A stretch of 64,000 nucleotides of DNA from Anoplopoma fimbria. Taxonomy: Eukaryota > Chordata > Actinopteri > Perciformes > Anoplopomatidae. The stretch is taken from positions 21,373,814 to 21,437,813 of the forward strand of contig NC_072458.1 of NCBI RefSeq assembly GCF_027596085.1. The letters are read 5' to 3'. Below, piece after piece: positions 38,801-49,700 of this stretch; the stretch's first letter is position 1; each line of letters starts with the position of its first letter. The position numbers and the translations under genes are program-made. The notes beneath the pieces are model-generated. The model was not told the DNA's origin, made no database searches, and saw nothing but the letters and a program-made list of their open reading frames with translations.

Positions 38801-39288
38801 TTATTTAAGCTATGAACAATAAAAAAAAGAACTTTGACTTTTGGTTTCACAAAGGACGCAAAGAGCGTCTTGACCCGTGTCAAATTAGGAATATTGCCAT
38901 ATTCTGAATACAAGTGTAATATTAGTGTTCATGTAAAGTTAGTAATTGTGACAAAATGTTTGTTTGTTGTCCAAGTTTCCAATTTCAGACTTTGGCGTAT
39001 CCTGATGAATGCAATAAATACTATGATTGGTTGGCAGTGTGTGTAGTTAATGAAGTCTTATTGGAGCGTTTGTCTGAGAGAGTGACTTTTTGTAATTGTT
39101 CTCATTGAGAGTGAAGCGTTGCCTGGAGACAAACTATTCCTGTAGTTGTGACTATGGGTAAGTTGTTTTCAATCATTTTTTTTTTTTATCCCAACAAGGG
39201 AATTCCCTGTACTGAAGCTCACAACTACGAGAACCCCATCACTCTGAAGGCCAGCTACATAAATCTACCCCCGCCAAAGACCACCTGA
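27008..39288 (+). CDS. Siglec-like sialic-acid-binding Ig receptor, 429 residues
   Basis: Single-pass cell-surface lectin of the MAG/CD22/CD33 family. Exons: 27008-27056, 27202-27410, 27916-28069, 29101-29258, 30150-30306, 33591-33727, 34657-34795, 37162-37261, 37484-37502, 38308-38385, 39199-39288; all phases agree. Residues 1-20 are a leader. The V-set domain (about 22-137) has [16 protein letters not shown] (Cys38 for the inter-domain and Cys43 for the intrasheet disulfide), KKNC (Cys98) and YFFRID, whose Arg116 fits the conserved sialic-acid-binding Arg on strand F. Ig2 (138-242) carries VPCS, the likely inter-domain partner. Ig3 is 243-334 with DSGAYLC. The membrane span is about 343-361 with no basic residue. 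The tail has Y384TDL, Y396DQL, Y410ENP and Y420INL. MAG is the closest mammalian resemblance in the V domain, but three Ig domains is CD33-like; orthology is unresolved. Confidence 0.9.
30851..31480. repeat. Large inverted repeat with TATATG-rich core
   Basis: The left arm 30851-30949 is, by eye, the reverse complement of 31383-31480 with only a few mismatches. A diagnostic shared word is CAGTTTGAGGCCAAATAATC and its complement. Between the arms lie about 430 bases, mostly TA/TATATG microsatellite (31036-31382). Confidence 0.9.
31036..31382. repeat. (TATATG)n/(TA)n low-complexity array
   Basis: An alternating TA-rich array with ATG, CAT and CTG interruptions that itself forms short palindromes. 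Open frames here read only Tyr-Ile-type dipeptide repeats and are not genes. Confidence 0.95.
31485..31534. repeat. (TA)n microsatellite
   Basis: A perfect TA run directly outside the right arm of the inverted repeat. Confidence 0.95.
31591..32010. repeat. Dispersed repeat (GCAGTGGTGGAAG type)
   Basis: Starts with GCAGTGGTGGAAGGCGTACG and continues with ACTTAAGTTAAAGTAGTAAAA and AAAGTACAAAGTAGCATAAA. I recognise this as a repeat type frequent in percomorph fish. Related words recur at 30620-30720 and 32380-32500. Confidence 0.65.
32803..32873. repeat. (AAT)n microsatellite
   Basis: About 22 units of AAT/ATA in the Siglec intron. Confidence 0.95.
34083..34280 (-). mobile_element. Retroelement 3' end with (TATCT)n tail, minus orientation
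   Basis: Begins AGATAAGATAAGATAATCC on the plus strand and continues with GGACTAATAAAGG-type words in reverse. It is the inverted counterpart of 40900-41117. The tail and sequence match 3' ends of a fish non-LTR element; the family name is not certain. Confidence 0.6.
34796..37161 (+). other. Siglec intron before the transmembrane exon, mostly minisatellite
   Basis: A 2.4-kb intron between the end of Ig3 and the membrane exon. Most of it is the GAAGT-type minisatellite described separately. A short GTTCATTCATTCATGAATGA palindrome starts near 34991. Confidence 0.85.
35040..36870. repeat. GAAGT/GTAAAG-rich minisatellite of about 1.8 kb
   Basis: Strongly strand-asymmetric purine-rich array. 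The best-ordered part (about 36061-36230) has a 38-base unit beginning AGTGAGGTGAAGTGGAGTGA and ending AGCCTTAAATAAAAGTAA; starts at 36061 and 36099 give the period. Outside it the units degrade to GTAAAGTGAAG words. Minus-strand open frames rich in SLHFTSLY are repeat artefacts. Confidence 0.95.
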
Positions 39289-39572
39289 AGGAATGGGTTG
39301 AAGTTTTCATTTAAAGGGTCTAAATATGTTTGTTAAAGCTTCAAACTAGATTTTGTGTTTGTATATAATCCATATTCTTTATCCACTTTGTTTCAAGCAT
39401 TCTTTGAAGGCATACTTGTTTTAAGCTTTTGGTGACTTTACCATCACACGTAACGAATCATTTTACTGTAGATGTCAGACATGTACTTTTGCACACATAT
39501 CCTGTTATTCATTATTATACGTTTGGAAGAAACTAGAATTTATAATTATAAAGTTTTGTGTGAATGAGGACT

Positions 39573-39578
39573 AATAAA
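39573..39578 (+). terminator. Candidate polyadenylation signal of the Siglec gene
   Basis: AATAAA about 285 bases after the stop, in an AT-rich 3' UTR-like stretch. It is the first canonical hexamer found. Confidence 0.5.
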
Positions 39579-40184
39579 CTTTCAAGAGATTAATTAAAGA
39601 CTATTTTTATTTTATAACTTCCATATCTTTCTCTACTCCTTTTAGCTCATTTGTTATGTTCTCTAGATTTATTTTGACACTTTTGGGTCACATAACACAA
39701 GATATGCTGATGTTAACATCATTTACCACACACGACTCCGGTCACAGCGCTTCAAAGGATCTTCTGTAGGACACATAAATAGACAATGTCACTTCTGCCT
39801 CATTAAACTCCACTTTGGTCTCTTTGATCTGCAGAGCGACTCATAATCTTTTTGGTAATTTACTGGTGCACATGAACAGCTTATGATGTGGAAAATCATT
39901 AATCAGCAGAGGTTAGAATGATGGAGCGCTGAGAAGCATGTCAGACGCATTTTCTACTTTTCCCTATTACTAATGAATATTTCTTTCCAAATAAAATACC
40001 CTTAAATTATGAGCTCTTACTGACTTGTGATTTCCATTTTGGATATTTTATCTTATTGAAATAATTGGAATTTAATTGATTTTAAAGTATGTCTTCCAAT
40101 ACATATTGTTTTAAGTCTCTTTTTTCTTCTGCCTTTCTTTTATTTCACTTCCTCCCATGCTCGTCCATAAAATCTTAACTTAAG

Positions 40185-40540
40185 TTTCAAGTCTTCTTCA
40201 ATACAGCATGATGTTCATTTAGTAAATGATGCTCCATTTAGAGTCAAACAGACCATAAAGCAGGGTATGCTTTAGGGCGGGGCTACACAGTGATTGACAG
40301 GTCGCTACAACGACGTTGTCCTGTCTGAGAGTTGTCCCTGATTTCTTCTAACTGTAACCTTCCACGGTGTGTTTTCCCTTCATGAAAGTTAATTATAACA
40401 TTTTAGTTGCCTAAAAATTGTCTTAAACTATATTTGGTTTTACTTAGCTCCGCCCTCTCGTGACACTTCAGTCCACAAACCAGTGGCTGACGTCACGGTG
40501 ACAATGTCCACTTCTTATATACAGTCTACGGTCCCATAAA
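40185..40540 (+). repeat. Dispersed repeat family R2, central and 3' part
   Basis: Shares TTCAATACAGCATGATGTTC, AGTAAATGATGCTCCATTTA and GGTATGCTTTAGGGCG with the 59.6-kb copy. It ends with GACGTCACGGTGACAATGTC and CCACTTCTTATATACAGTCT, the common 3' end of the family. Confidence 0.8.
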
Positions 40541-40899
40541 GAAGCTAACGGGTGCCTTGGTGAGTGGCTATCAGATGCTAACGGGCATTGACCAAATCCC
40601 AGTATTTGACGAGTTGGGAGACCAAACATCCAAACACATCCACATCAAAACCTCCTTACATTCTGTTAAAAGTTGATCATTCAAAAGGATCATTTTCTTG
40701 AATGTTTTAAACTGAAATTGTGGCAAGATTTAACACATTGCATGTTTGAGCCAAGGTTTGTTTGTTTCTGTGGCAAAAGGCGTAACAAACGAGCGATGTG
40801 CTTTGCAGCATCCATCGCCTGCAACAGGTTGCTCCTGGCGTCTGGGACTTTTTGGTTATTTTTGACATCCATCAATACTTGCAAAACTAACAATCATTC

Positions 40900-41117
40900 T
40901 GTCTGTTTATATAATATTTTAGTCATTTTTGATTTTACTTATTTATTATTCTTTACTGTGTGATTACTTATTTATAATACTTGTTTTGATCATGTTTTTT
41001 ACTTATGTCCATTGTTTGCACTATCCTCTCTGCTGCTGTAATCCTGAAAATGTCCCCGCTGTGGGACTAATTAAGGATTATCTTATCTTATCTTATCTTA
41101 TCTTATCTTATCTTATC
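40900..41117 (+). mobile_element. Retroelement 3' end with (TATCT)n tail, plus orientation
   Basis: Includes CTCTCTGCTGCTGTAATCCT, CCCCGCTGTGGGACTAATTA and the tail TCTTATCTTATC. It is the reverse-complement partner of 34083-34280. Confidence 0.65.
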
Positions 41118-41954
41118 ATCACTAGCCGTGTGTCCGAGACCCTACAAACCCTTCAACAATAGGGGAAAGACACACCCGATGAGCCAAATCTGAGACTTTT
41201 TGAGCTAGCAGACACAGACCAGGGGGGTGAAAACATGAACTCCTGTCTTAGTTGGAAAATGTAACAGCTGCGTAACATAACAGACTACATACATGATGAT
41301 CTAAACCTCCTGGAACTTAACCCAAGAATGAGATCAGAGTCATGTCGAGGTCTCAGACTGAACGGCAAACATACACACATCCTCAAGAGCATGCACAGGA
41401 AGCACTGACACGCTTCACTTGTTGTCTATGATGGAGGTCTGTTGTCTGGCTGCCGTGCTGCATTCCTCCCTAATCTGAGTAATTTGGTGGCGGCTTATTC
41501 TGTGTCCGTGTTTGATGCCTAAAAATAAGCGTCCATTGGCTAAATGCCCAAAAAGTGTCTTTTCATGCCTTTGCTGAATGTTTGGTGCTCTGGCTTTCAT
41601 GGTTTCCGGTTTGGACGGCCTTCTTTTCTTTCTCCGTTGTTGCGTTGTTGCCAGTAATCAACGTATTAAGAAACACTTTCTTTTTTTAAGCTTTCTATCA
41701 GAGCATTAAAAGAAAAGAAAAGGAAAACCTGCGTCTGTCAGTCATTTGCATGCAGCTACCCCCCCCCCCGCTCGCTCGCTCGCCCATTCACTGCTGCATT
41801 CCTCACATTCCTCCATTCAACAGAGGTCAGAGAAAAAAGAGAGAGAGAGAGAAAAGATAAAAAAGTAGAAGATATCCGGAGCGTGGGTGGTGGGGGAAAT
41901 GATTAGTGGGCTTGTGAAAACCACTATTGAGGACAAACCCCCCTTAACCCCTCC

Positions 41955-41957
<3 letters not shown>

Positions 41958-42015
<58 letters not shown>
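41958..42015. repeat. (CA)n microsatellite
   Basis: About 28 perfect CA units. Confidence 0.97.
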
Positions 42016-42017
<2 letters not shown>

Positions 42018-44371
42018 CTCCCCATTACCCCATATGGCATTGTTTTTGATGACAAAAGGAGGGCGAGCGAGTCAGCTCCGGCGACCGTTATGACGTTTCC
42101 GTGCATCACTTTCACTGGCAGAGAGTTCAGCAGTTCAGCGTTTTATACCAAACGCCATCTGTGAACTGATGACTGAAACGTATACATTTAAGAGAGACGG
42201 GTGGGTTTTGGGGGGAGGGGAAGCATATTTGCAGGATGCAGATCTCAGGTATTCTGTATCATGGTGGGTGGAGATTTGACAATCACAAAATATTTCATAA
42301 GCAACGGGAAATCATAAACTTCTTGGAAACTTTTTTTAACGTCATTCCTCAGATGCAATTGGAGCCTGCTGACGATGTAGCTCAGACAGAAGCCAAACCA
42401 CCGGGCAATTAATGAAATGAGCAACATAATGATGATGCAACTTAGCTTTTTTAGCTGACACTTTCCTCCACGGTGACTTAAACTGAGTGAGTAAGTTGTG
42501 ACTTGTGAGTAAAACCTGTTACAAAAAAACCCGGAAAATTTCCATTCATGCAACTAGTTCACAGTGGCAATAGTAATAGTAGGAAAAGCACCACCTGGAT
42601 TACGTTTTTTGTCAACATCATAAGGACCCGGTTGAACTTTTGATTGCCTTTGCAAAAATATTAACTGTCTTAAATGAGTTAAGGAAACAAAAATACTTTG
42701 TTAGATTTAGGAAACATTTTAAGGTTGGGCTTAAAAATACTACGTAAACTAAGTAAATCTAAAAAATGTAACATGACAACAAAATGGCGGATCCTGGAGA
42801 GGTTAGCGTAGATTCTGCTAAAAAAACATTTGTATCAGAACTGGAGAGAAAAGAAGAGCATAAAAACAACACTGAAGGCTTTTCTAGAAGGAAAATATGT
42901 CTTTGCTCTTCTTCCAGCTGTCTTAGGCAAGAGTTTGATTAACAGATGGTTTATCCAATCACCTGCCAAGAATTTTTGAAAGTGCCTGCCCTATTACAAA
43001 AACGTTTCTTATATCGGCTTATGAGATATTTCTGTGTAACAAAACTTCCAAGCCAGGCGACGTGCAGCTTGTTTTCAAAAATCAAGCTCTATGTTTTGCG
43101 AAATGTTGACACATTTTAATGCACCGGGTTAAAATAAGTACGTAAACTTTGGTTACGCAACAAAATCTCCAAGTTAGTTTCAGGAAAAACCTCACGGTCG
43201 CACTCAAAATAACTATATAAACTAAGTAAAACATAAACAATGTAACATAAGAAAAGAAAACATCACTAATGTAACTTCAAAATAACTCTTCACCATTCTC
43301 GCATAGTCCTGTGTTTGTTTGACTCACTGTGTACGGGTTTTTACATTGTTAATACAACAAATAAACAGAGCATTTTCTCTTAACGTCTAATAATGACGAT
43401 GGTTTGCGTTCTAGTCACTTGAAAGATGCTAAAGGTTAAAAGTATTTGAGACCTTGGGAATGAGAAGGGGCTTATCTACTCCTAGTAACTTAACCGTGTT
43501 CAAAATGTAATGATTATGATCAGGGAATTCAAAGCATGTGGTTATGGTTAGGGAAAGTTTGAGGTCTTGGTTAATTATTGAAAAAGTCTACTTGCAAACT
43601 TGAAGCTGTAGACATTAAGACGTTCCAATATTTAACCAAACGCCACAATCTTTCTTTCTTTTAGTAGCCTAAAACTTAATAAGAACATGCTTTTAAGAAC
43701 ATTTCAAATTTTCTCATAAGAAAAAATAAGCAAACATGAGGAGAAATGCAAGTAATTATATAAAAAAAACAAGTTGAAATATCACCAAAACGTTTTAACC
43801 CTTTGCTGAGGTGGAATAATAGGCATTTAAATAAAAGCAAACAAAATACAATGCAATTGAACTTGGAGAATAAATCTTAACCTTAACTTAAACATCACTC
43901 AAAACACAGCAGAAGTAAAACATCAGATCTGCGTTGAGCTATTGGGAGACCGTAACCTTGAGTGTGTCGTATTTACATCATGATCTCTAAGTGGTTTTCC
44001 ACCATTTAATTACATAATCTTGACGCACCCTCTTCTTTTGCAAAAGTGTAATGACACAACTGGATAATTAGCTGCTGTTACTCTTGATGTGACTAACTCC
44101 CCAAATTTGCACAAGAGTTGTAAATGAAAATATTTTCTTTTGCCAAAGACTTAAGGCTTCTGTGCAGTATACAGGCTTCTGGGTTGGAAAAAGATGTCGC
44201 CAATGGACCATTTGCCAGTTTATTAGGGTACACCTAGCTAAAAGTATTGCAGTCTAACTCAACTATCACACAAAATCCATCTTGACATGCTTCAAGTAAT
44301 GAGTGTGGGGTTCAGTTAAGCCAAGGCAGCTATGGTTTTGGCTTAGATGTGTGTATATGTTGCAACCTCGC

Positions 44372-44640
44372 AGCAATTTAAGCTTAAGCCAATGCTGACT
44401 TGCCTTAAAGCTGCATTCTCTCTAATGTCCATCAGGGGGCGACTCCTCTGGTTGTATAGAAGTCTATGAGAAAATGACTCTACTTCTCTCTTGATTTATT
44501 CCCTCAGTAAACATTGTAAACATGAGTTTATGGTCTCAATCTCTAGTTTCAAGTCTTCTTCAATACAGCATGATGTTCATTTAGTAAATGATGCTCCATT
44601 TAGAGTCAAATAGACAATTTTGAAAATCATTTTCTACAGT
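44372..44640 (+). repeat. Dispersed repeat family R2, 5' part
   Basis: From CTTAAAGCTGCATTCTCTCT through CAGGGGGCGACTCCTCTGGT to GATGCTCCATTTAGAGTCAA it is almost base-for-base the same as 59460-59672, about 210 bases. Confidence 0.9.
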
Positions 44641-46146
44641 TTGCTCGCTTGCTGCATGGCAGAAAGACGTTTAATATAACAGATGAACTGTATTGTTTAA
44701 ATGAGAGGCCTTTCAGTTATTTAGTCTACCCTCATTGATATAAATGTGGTGGACAAACGTATGTAAGTATAACGCGACACAACTCAACAACAAGTGTTTA
44801 AATTGGCAACTGAGTGCAGGAGACAGCGGTACTCTCTGCTGGACTGTTGGTGTTGCGACAAGAAAACAAAGTTACTCTCTGGTAATAACTTGTATTGCTT
44901 TTAAAACAGGCATTTAAAGGGGACTCCAACCTATAAGACATTTTAAGGTAAAGCATTCTGAAAATCTATCTTTTGAGCACCAGACAGAGGTCAGCTGCTG
45001 AAGGTAGAACACGTTTACCCTGGTCATCCACTATCATCAAGACATTTATGTCTATGTTTCTGCAAAACATTTGTGTCATTTTTGGTGAAAATTTTACCTT
45101 TTGAGATTTCAATATTCACCAAATGTCGGCTTAAAAGGTGACGGAGAAATGTCATACGTTCATTGGAAAATGATTAACTGTCCTACTTCTTGCAAAACTT
45201 CTGTGCAATGGAAAGGTGATGATGTGGAGATAGAGTTTGTAACATATTGGTCATAAAAAATTTACTGATTGCAGTTCATGAAAGTAAATTGTAACATTTT
45301 TGGTCAGCTAAAATGTCTTACTCAGTGTGCGGTTGTAGTTTTGTCCACCTTCTCGTTTCACTTTTGGTTGCAAAAAATCCAAGATTGCAACAATCTGAAT
45401 TTGAGTCCACCAACTAATGAGTGACATCATGGTGACAACGTCCACTTCTTATGTAATGTCTGTTGATGAAACTCACCTTAAAGCCTTAGAAATTGAGCTG
45501 CAGAACCCGGCGATAGTTTTCACATTGTCATCGATAAATTGTTAGTATAAAAATATTGATTATAGCCACTTTAATCAGGGTTAAAACCACAATCAAACAA
45601 AAAAAAAACATACATGATTGAAAAGAGTAATGGTACGGAGATGACTTTCACTGAAGGGAACTGATGCAAAAACCCTTTGATGTGTGAAATCTCAACTCTG
45701 CAGAGTTTCACAGTCTAACCTCAATTTCCAGAAAACAGGGATTAATAATTAATGTCATTTCTTGTTTTTCTCTCTTTAGGAAGAAAAGTCGAGCCAGGAA
45801 ATCATACAAGTGTGTTAGAAAATTCACTGAAATTCCACAAGAGCAAATACACAGTAACTCTATGAAAAACGGAAGCGGGTGTGGTTATTAAATCATATCA
45901 TCATCTGTCTTGTTGAGTTTTAGTTCCTTTTATCCAGGTTCAGTTTGAATAATTGCACCACTGGCAGGAAGCCACGCTCGGAGCTGCCCAGTTTGACCAC
46001 AGGTTTGTAACTTGGTTGAACAGCTGGGGTTCAAGAGTACATGCGTAGTGGTTGAGAGTATTTTCCTCTGACAGTGACAGGAGGAAGGAGGTTTTTGTTT
46101 ACTTTCGTTTATCATCTTTCCTGCATTTATAATTAATGGACTGGGA

Positions 46147-46154
46147 TGACGTCA
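46147..46154. promoter_or_regulatory. Consensus CRE (TGACGTCA) upstream of il11
   Basis: Perfect palindromic CREB/ATF site about 490 bases before the TATA box. Function is inferred from the word only. Confidence 0.35.
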
Positions 46155-46535
46155 CTTCATCTGCACGCTTGACTTTTCCTTTTTCCTCTTTATGAATTCA
46201 TGAGAAGACAATTTGGACACCAGATGACAGGTTTCAGTGGAAGCAACTCTATTCATCATATCAATAAAATACTTCTTTCTTTCTTCCTCGTTCATTTTTC
46301 ATTTTATTACACTTTCTGGCATCAGCAACTGTTTTATGTGTGAACAAGAAACAAAAGGAGAAAGTGAAGTGATGACATCAGGGAGCAGAAGGAGGGAGGG
46401 GGGGGAAGAGGAGGAAGGAGAGAGAGTTGCTCAATTTGGTATTTTCTGATTCTGCTGTTTCATTTTATTTATCATTGACTTTATTCAGAATCACCTCAAC
46501 CAGTAAAGTAATTTGAAGCTTTTTCTTTCAGATGA

Positions 46536-46558
46536 GGGGGTTAGAGGGGGGGGGGGGG
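46536..46558 (+). promoter_or_regulatory. G-run near the il11 promoter, quadruplex-capable
   Basis: A G5 run, TTAGA, then 13 consecutive G, ending about 50 bases before the AP-1 site. Such tracts can fold into G-quadruplexes. A second G-rich stretch lies at 46391-46420. Confidence 0.4.
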
Positions 46559-46606
46559 TTGGCTGTCCAGCGTGGGCGATGATGTTCGAATAGCGACGAT
46601 AGCTGA

Positions 46607-46613
46607 TGACTCA
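46607..46613. promoter_or_regulatory. AP-1 site (TGACTCA) of il11
   Basis: Perfect AP-1 consensus 24 bases upstream of the TATA box. Mammalian IL11 promoters are known to rely on proximal AP-1 sites, so the position is meaningful. Confidence 0.6.
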
Positions 46614-46636
46614 GGTGATGTGTCATGCTGCTATGC

Positions 46637-46644
46637 TATAAAAG
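46637..46644 (+). promoter_or_regulatory. TATA box of il11
   Basis: TATAAAAG, placed about 114 bases before the initiator ATG. This predicts transcription starting near 46667. Confidence 0.7.
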
Positions 46645-46750
46645 GGAACTTTTACATTTTGTCCACACACACACAATAACACACACACGTACAGTCAACA
46701 CACACTGGACTGGAGAAGGAGGTTTGTTTACTACAGCGGGAGCAGAAAAG

Positions 46751-49700
46751 ATGAAATGTAAGTTTGTTTTTCTTTTCTTTTAGAGAGTGAACTGAGATGT
46801 GTGTGTGTGGGGGTGTGTGTTTGTAGAAGTGTGTGTGTTTGTGGATGAGGGAAGCTTTACTACACGTGGTCTTTACTCTTAGTTTTGGAGCCACTTTGAT
46901 GGGAGAGAGAGTTTGTGAATGAATGAATGAATGAATGAATGAGTGTGAGACCTTTGTGGCTGAATGTTTAGTTAAATGTGATTGAGTTTCATTTTAATTT
47001 CAGAGTGTTTGGTGTTTGGTTTGGCAGTGATTGTTTGTGTGTGTGTGTGGGGGATTTGGGGGTTTTCCCTGAGTGGTTTGAACTTGTCAACAAAATGATT
47101 TTGTCCAGCAGATTCAGACTTAATGTACTCAAACAGTAAAACAAGATTCAGCTTTATTGTTGCAATATTTTCACAGTAAAAGTTAAAGTGATAATCATAA
47201 CAATTTCCATGGTTGTTAGGTCACTTTCTTTGGCCAATGGTCATAGAGTCAATTACTCACTAATGAAAGCATTGTACTAATAATTATTGCAGTATTATGA
47301 TCTGGTCTTATGTGGTGACATTATTTATTGTAAACACAGAATACAAAATCAAACTATGCACACAAATCTGAACATCTGAAGTTTATGTATCAACAAAAAG
47401 ACACACTTGTTTTCACTCAAATATCAACCAGGAATGAAATTTAAAGAATTGACCCTTTTATAATAATGTCAATTATGGAGAAATGTGATTAGTGTCATCC
47501 TGGGATCAGACTACCCAATATTTGTGATAGTAATAGTGTCAGATTAGATTATGTGTGTGTAAAACGCAGCTTTGAAGGCAGTGGAGGTCTTCTCTCACAG
47601 CCACAGGTGTTCCTCTGCCTTTTAGATTACATAACACTCATGTCAAGTCAAAGCCAAAGTCGATTACTAACTAATTACTAAATCCTGCTGACTCGTAACA
47701 ACAAGAAGAGTCATTAAACACTCCTGTCTGAGAGAGGTGAAACACATGAGTCAGCGAGGCAGACGATGACATCATGCGCATCACTTACTGTAAAGTAATT
47801 TGCACGCTCACTGTTTGAGATAGTGGAGTTATTGATACATTGGGTCAGTGGTGAGGACAGTTTTACTGCAACTGAAAAAAATAAATATATAATTAAAACA
47901 CACCCACTTCCTGGTTGATGTCACACTGTTTGTGTCAAGCTTGATGATGTGTGAGGAAACTGCACACAGCAGTTAACATACACACAGTTTGGAAAGTCAG
48001 AGCTCCTTAAACAGATGTTGTATATTTGAGCTTTGCTGAACAAATAAACATGAGTCTTCATGACAGTGCCTGCAGCCTCCTGCACTTCCATGTGACGTCA
48101 ATCTGATTTAAAACTGGAGTTATATCAAATTATATATCATCACTTTACTTGACAACATGCCAAAACATGAACCAGATCATCTAATATGAAGATATCATAG
48201 ATCAAAGTCTTGTGTTGCTTTTGACAGGTGGAAAAAAAAACAACTGGTGTTCTCCCAAACTTCAGCTTTAAAGTAACATAATAAGTGCTGCAGAAACAAA
48301 CTGTCAATTATTATAGGTTTACAAAGTTGTTCTGGTAAAAAGGTTGCATGTGAATCCAATATTCACTCTTCTTTTAGCTCTGTTTTTGGTCTCCACCACA
48401 TCTCGAGATAAATATCTGGTTGTGTAGCCGTTTGTTTGTTGCTGGGCAGGTGGTGGGCAGTGTTTCTTATTTTTTTTGTGCCTACTGCTGCTGGAAACAA
48501 CATCAATGAGATTTAACTAAAACATTAAAAGGCCAGATGTGGTGTGTAGCACTTCTGGGAATCTATTAGCAGAAATGTAATACTCAATACTATGTTTTTA
48601 TTAAGTGTGCAACCACTTAAAACTAAGAATTGTTGTATATTTTGTAAGCTTAGAATGAGCTCTTTATATCTACAAAGGGAGCAGCTCCTCTTTAAAGAGT
48701 TGGCCGTGTTTCACCGCCATCTTTCTTTTACATTACCTAAAGGCCACCGTAGTTCTCCGACACGCTTGTGAACCTGCTGTAACATGAGCCAAAAATTGCA
48801 AAACCATGATACTACGTCTGACTCCCGTTATCACAGGAAAGAAGCCTCTGAACGACATTACCATTTTGTAATCTGGGAGTCACATTACCGTAGTGTTGGA
48901 AAAGGAGGAGTAGGTGGAGGTGTGTTCAGTGGAGTGTTACCTGCAACCACAAGACGCAAGATGCCACCAAATGCTACACACTGTCCCTTTAAAGTTGCAA
49001 ACCGTTAAACCAAAAGGTAAAAGACACTAAAAACTCTGTAGAGCTAGTTAGGTGATACTTTTCATAATATTAAATTATTAATATTAAAGTTTATATCAAC
49101 TAGCTTGTAAGGATTCTAACATCTCAAAGTTTGCAGAGCTTTCTCAAACCATAGAAATGAAAATAAACATTCAGAGCACCATTAAAAATGAATGCACCAC
49201 AGTGATGTTTGTTCAAAAGTCAAACATTCCACTCCTGGGTTTGCCAGTTCCTTGAAAGTGAGAGGTTTTCTTGGTTTTCTTGGGTGGTTTTGGAGGAAGT
49301 TGGCACTTCCTCCCAGACGCCACTCACATCCGTTCAGAAGTTCATCAGAAGTTCTTTAGATTAGGAGGCCGCGGTGGAGGAAAAAAAGCGTTCACTGTGT
49401 CAGAGAGGAGAGTCTGACACAAAGTGGAACGGAAGTATATGTGAGGCGCCGCATGCGTGTGATGGTGTTCCGTGTGTGTGTGTGTGTGTGTATGCTGACG
49501 AAATGACCTGCTAAATACATCAAAGACGGACTATTCACTCTGCTTCTCAAGCAGTTCTCCTGTGAGCTGTTATGCTGTCACAGCTGTTTGCTCTATGCCA
49601 AATACATGACTGTACACAACACTGCCGGGGGATGTTTTTCTAGTGTGACGGAGGCTTTTTTGCTGATGTCTTATACAGTACATTTCCAATAAGCCTTATG

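Larger units (their letters stand above)
39289..46636. other. 7.3-kb gap between Siglec and il11
   Basis: Contains the Siglec 3' UTR, an R2 copy (40185-40540), a TATCT-tailed retroelement end (about 40900-41117), a C-run and CGCT array (41759-41783), a CA array (41958-42015), R1-like stretches (42690-43340), a second R2 copy (44372-44640) with an R2 3'-end piece at about 45400-45460, and then the il11 promoter area. No protein gene was supported. Confidence 0.6.
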
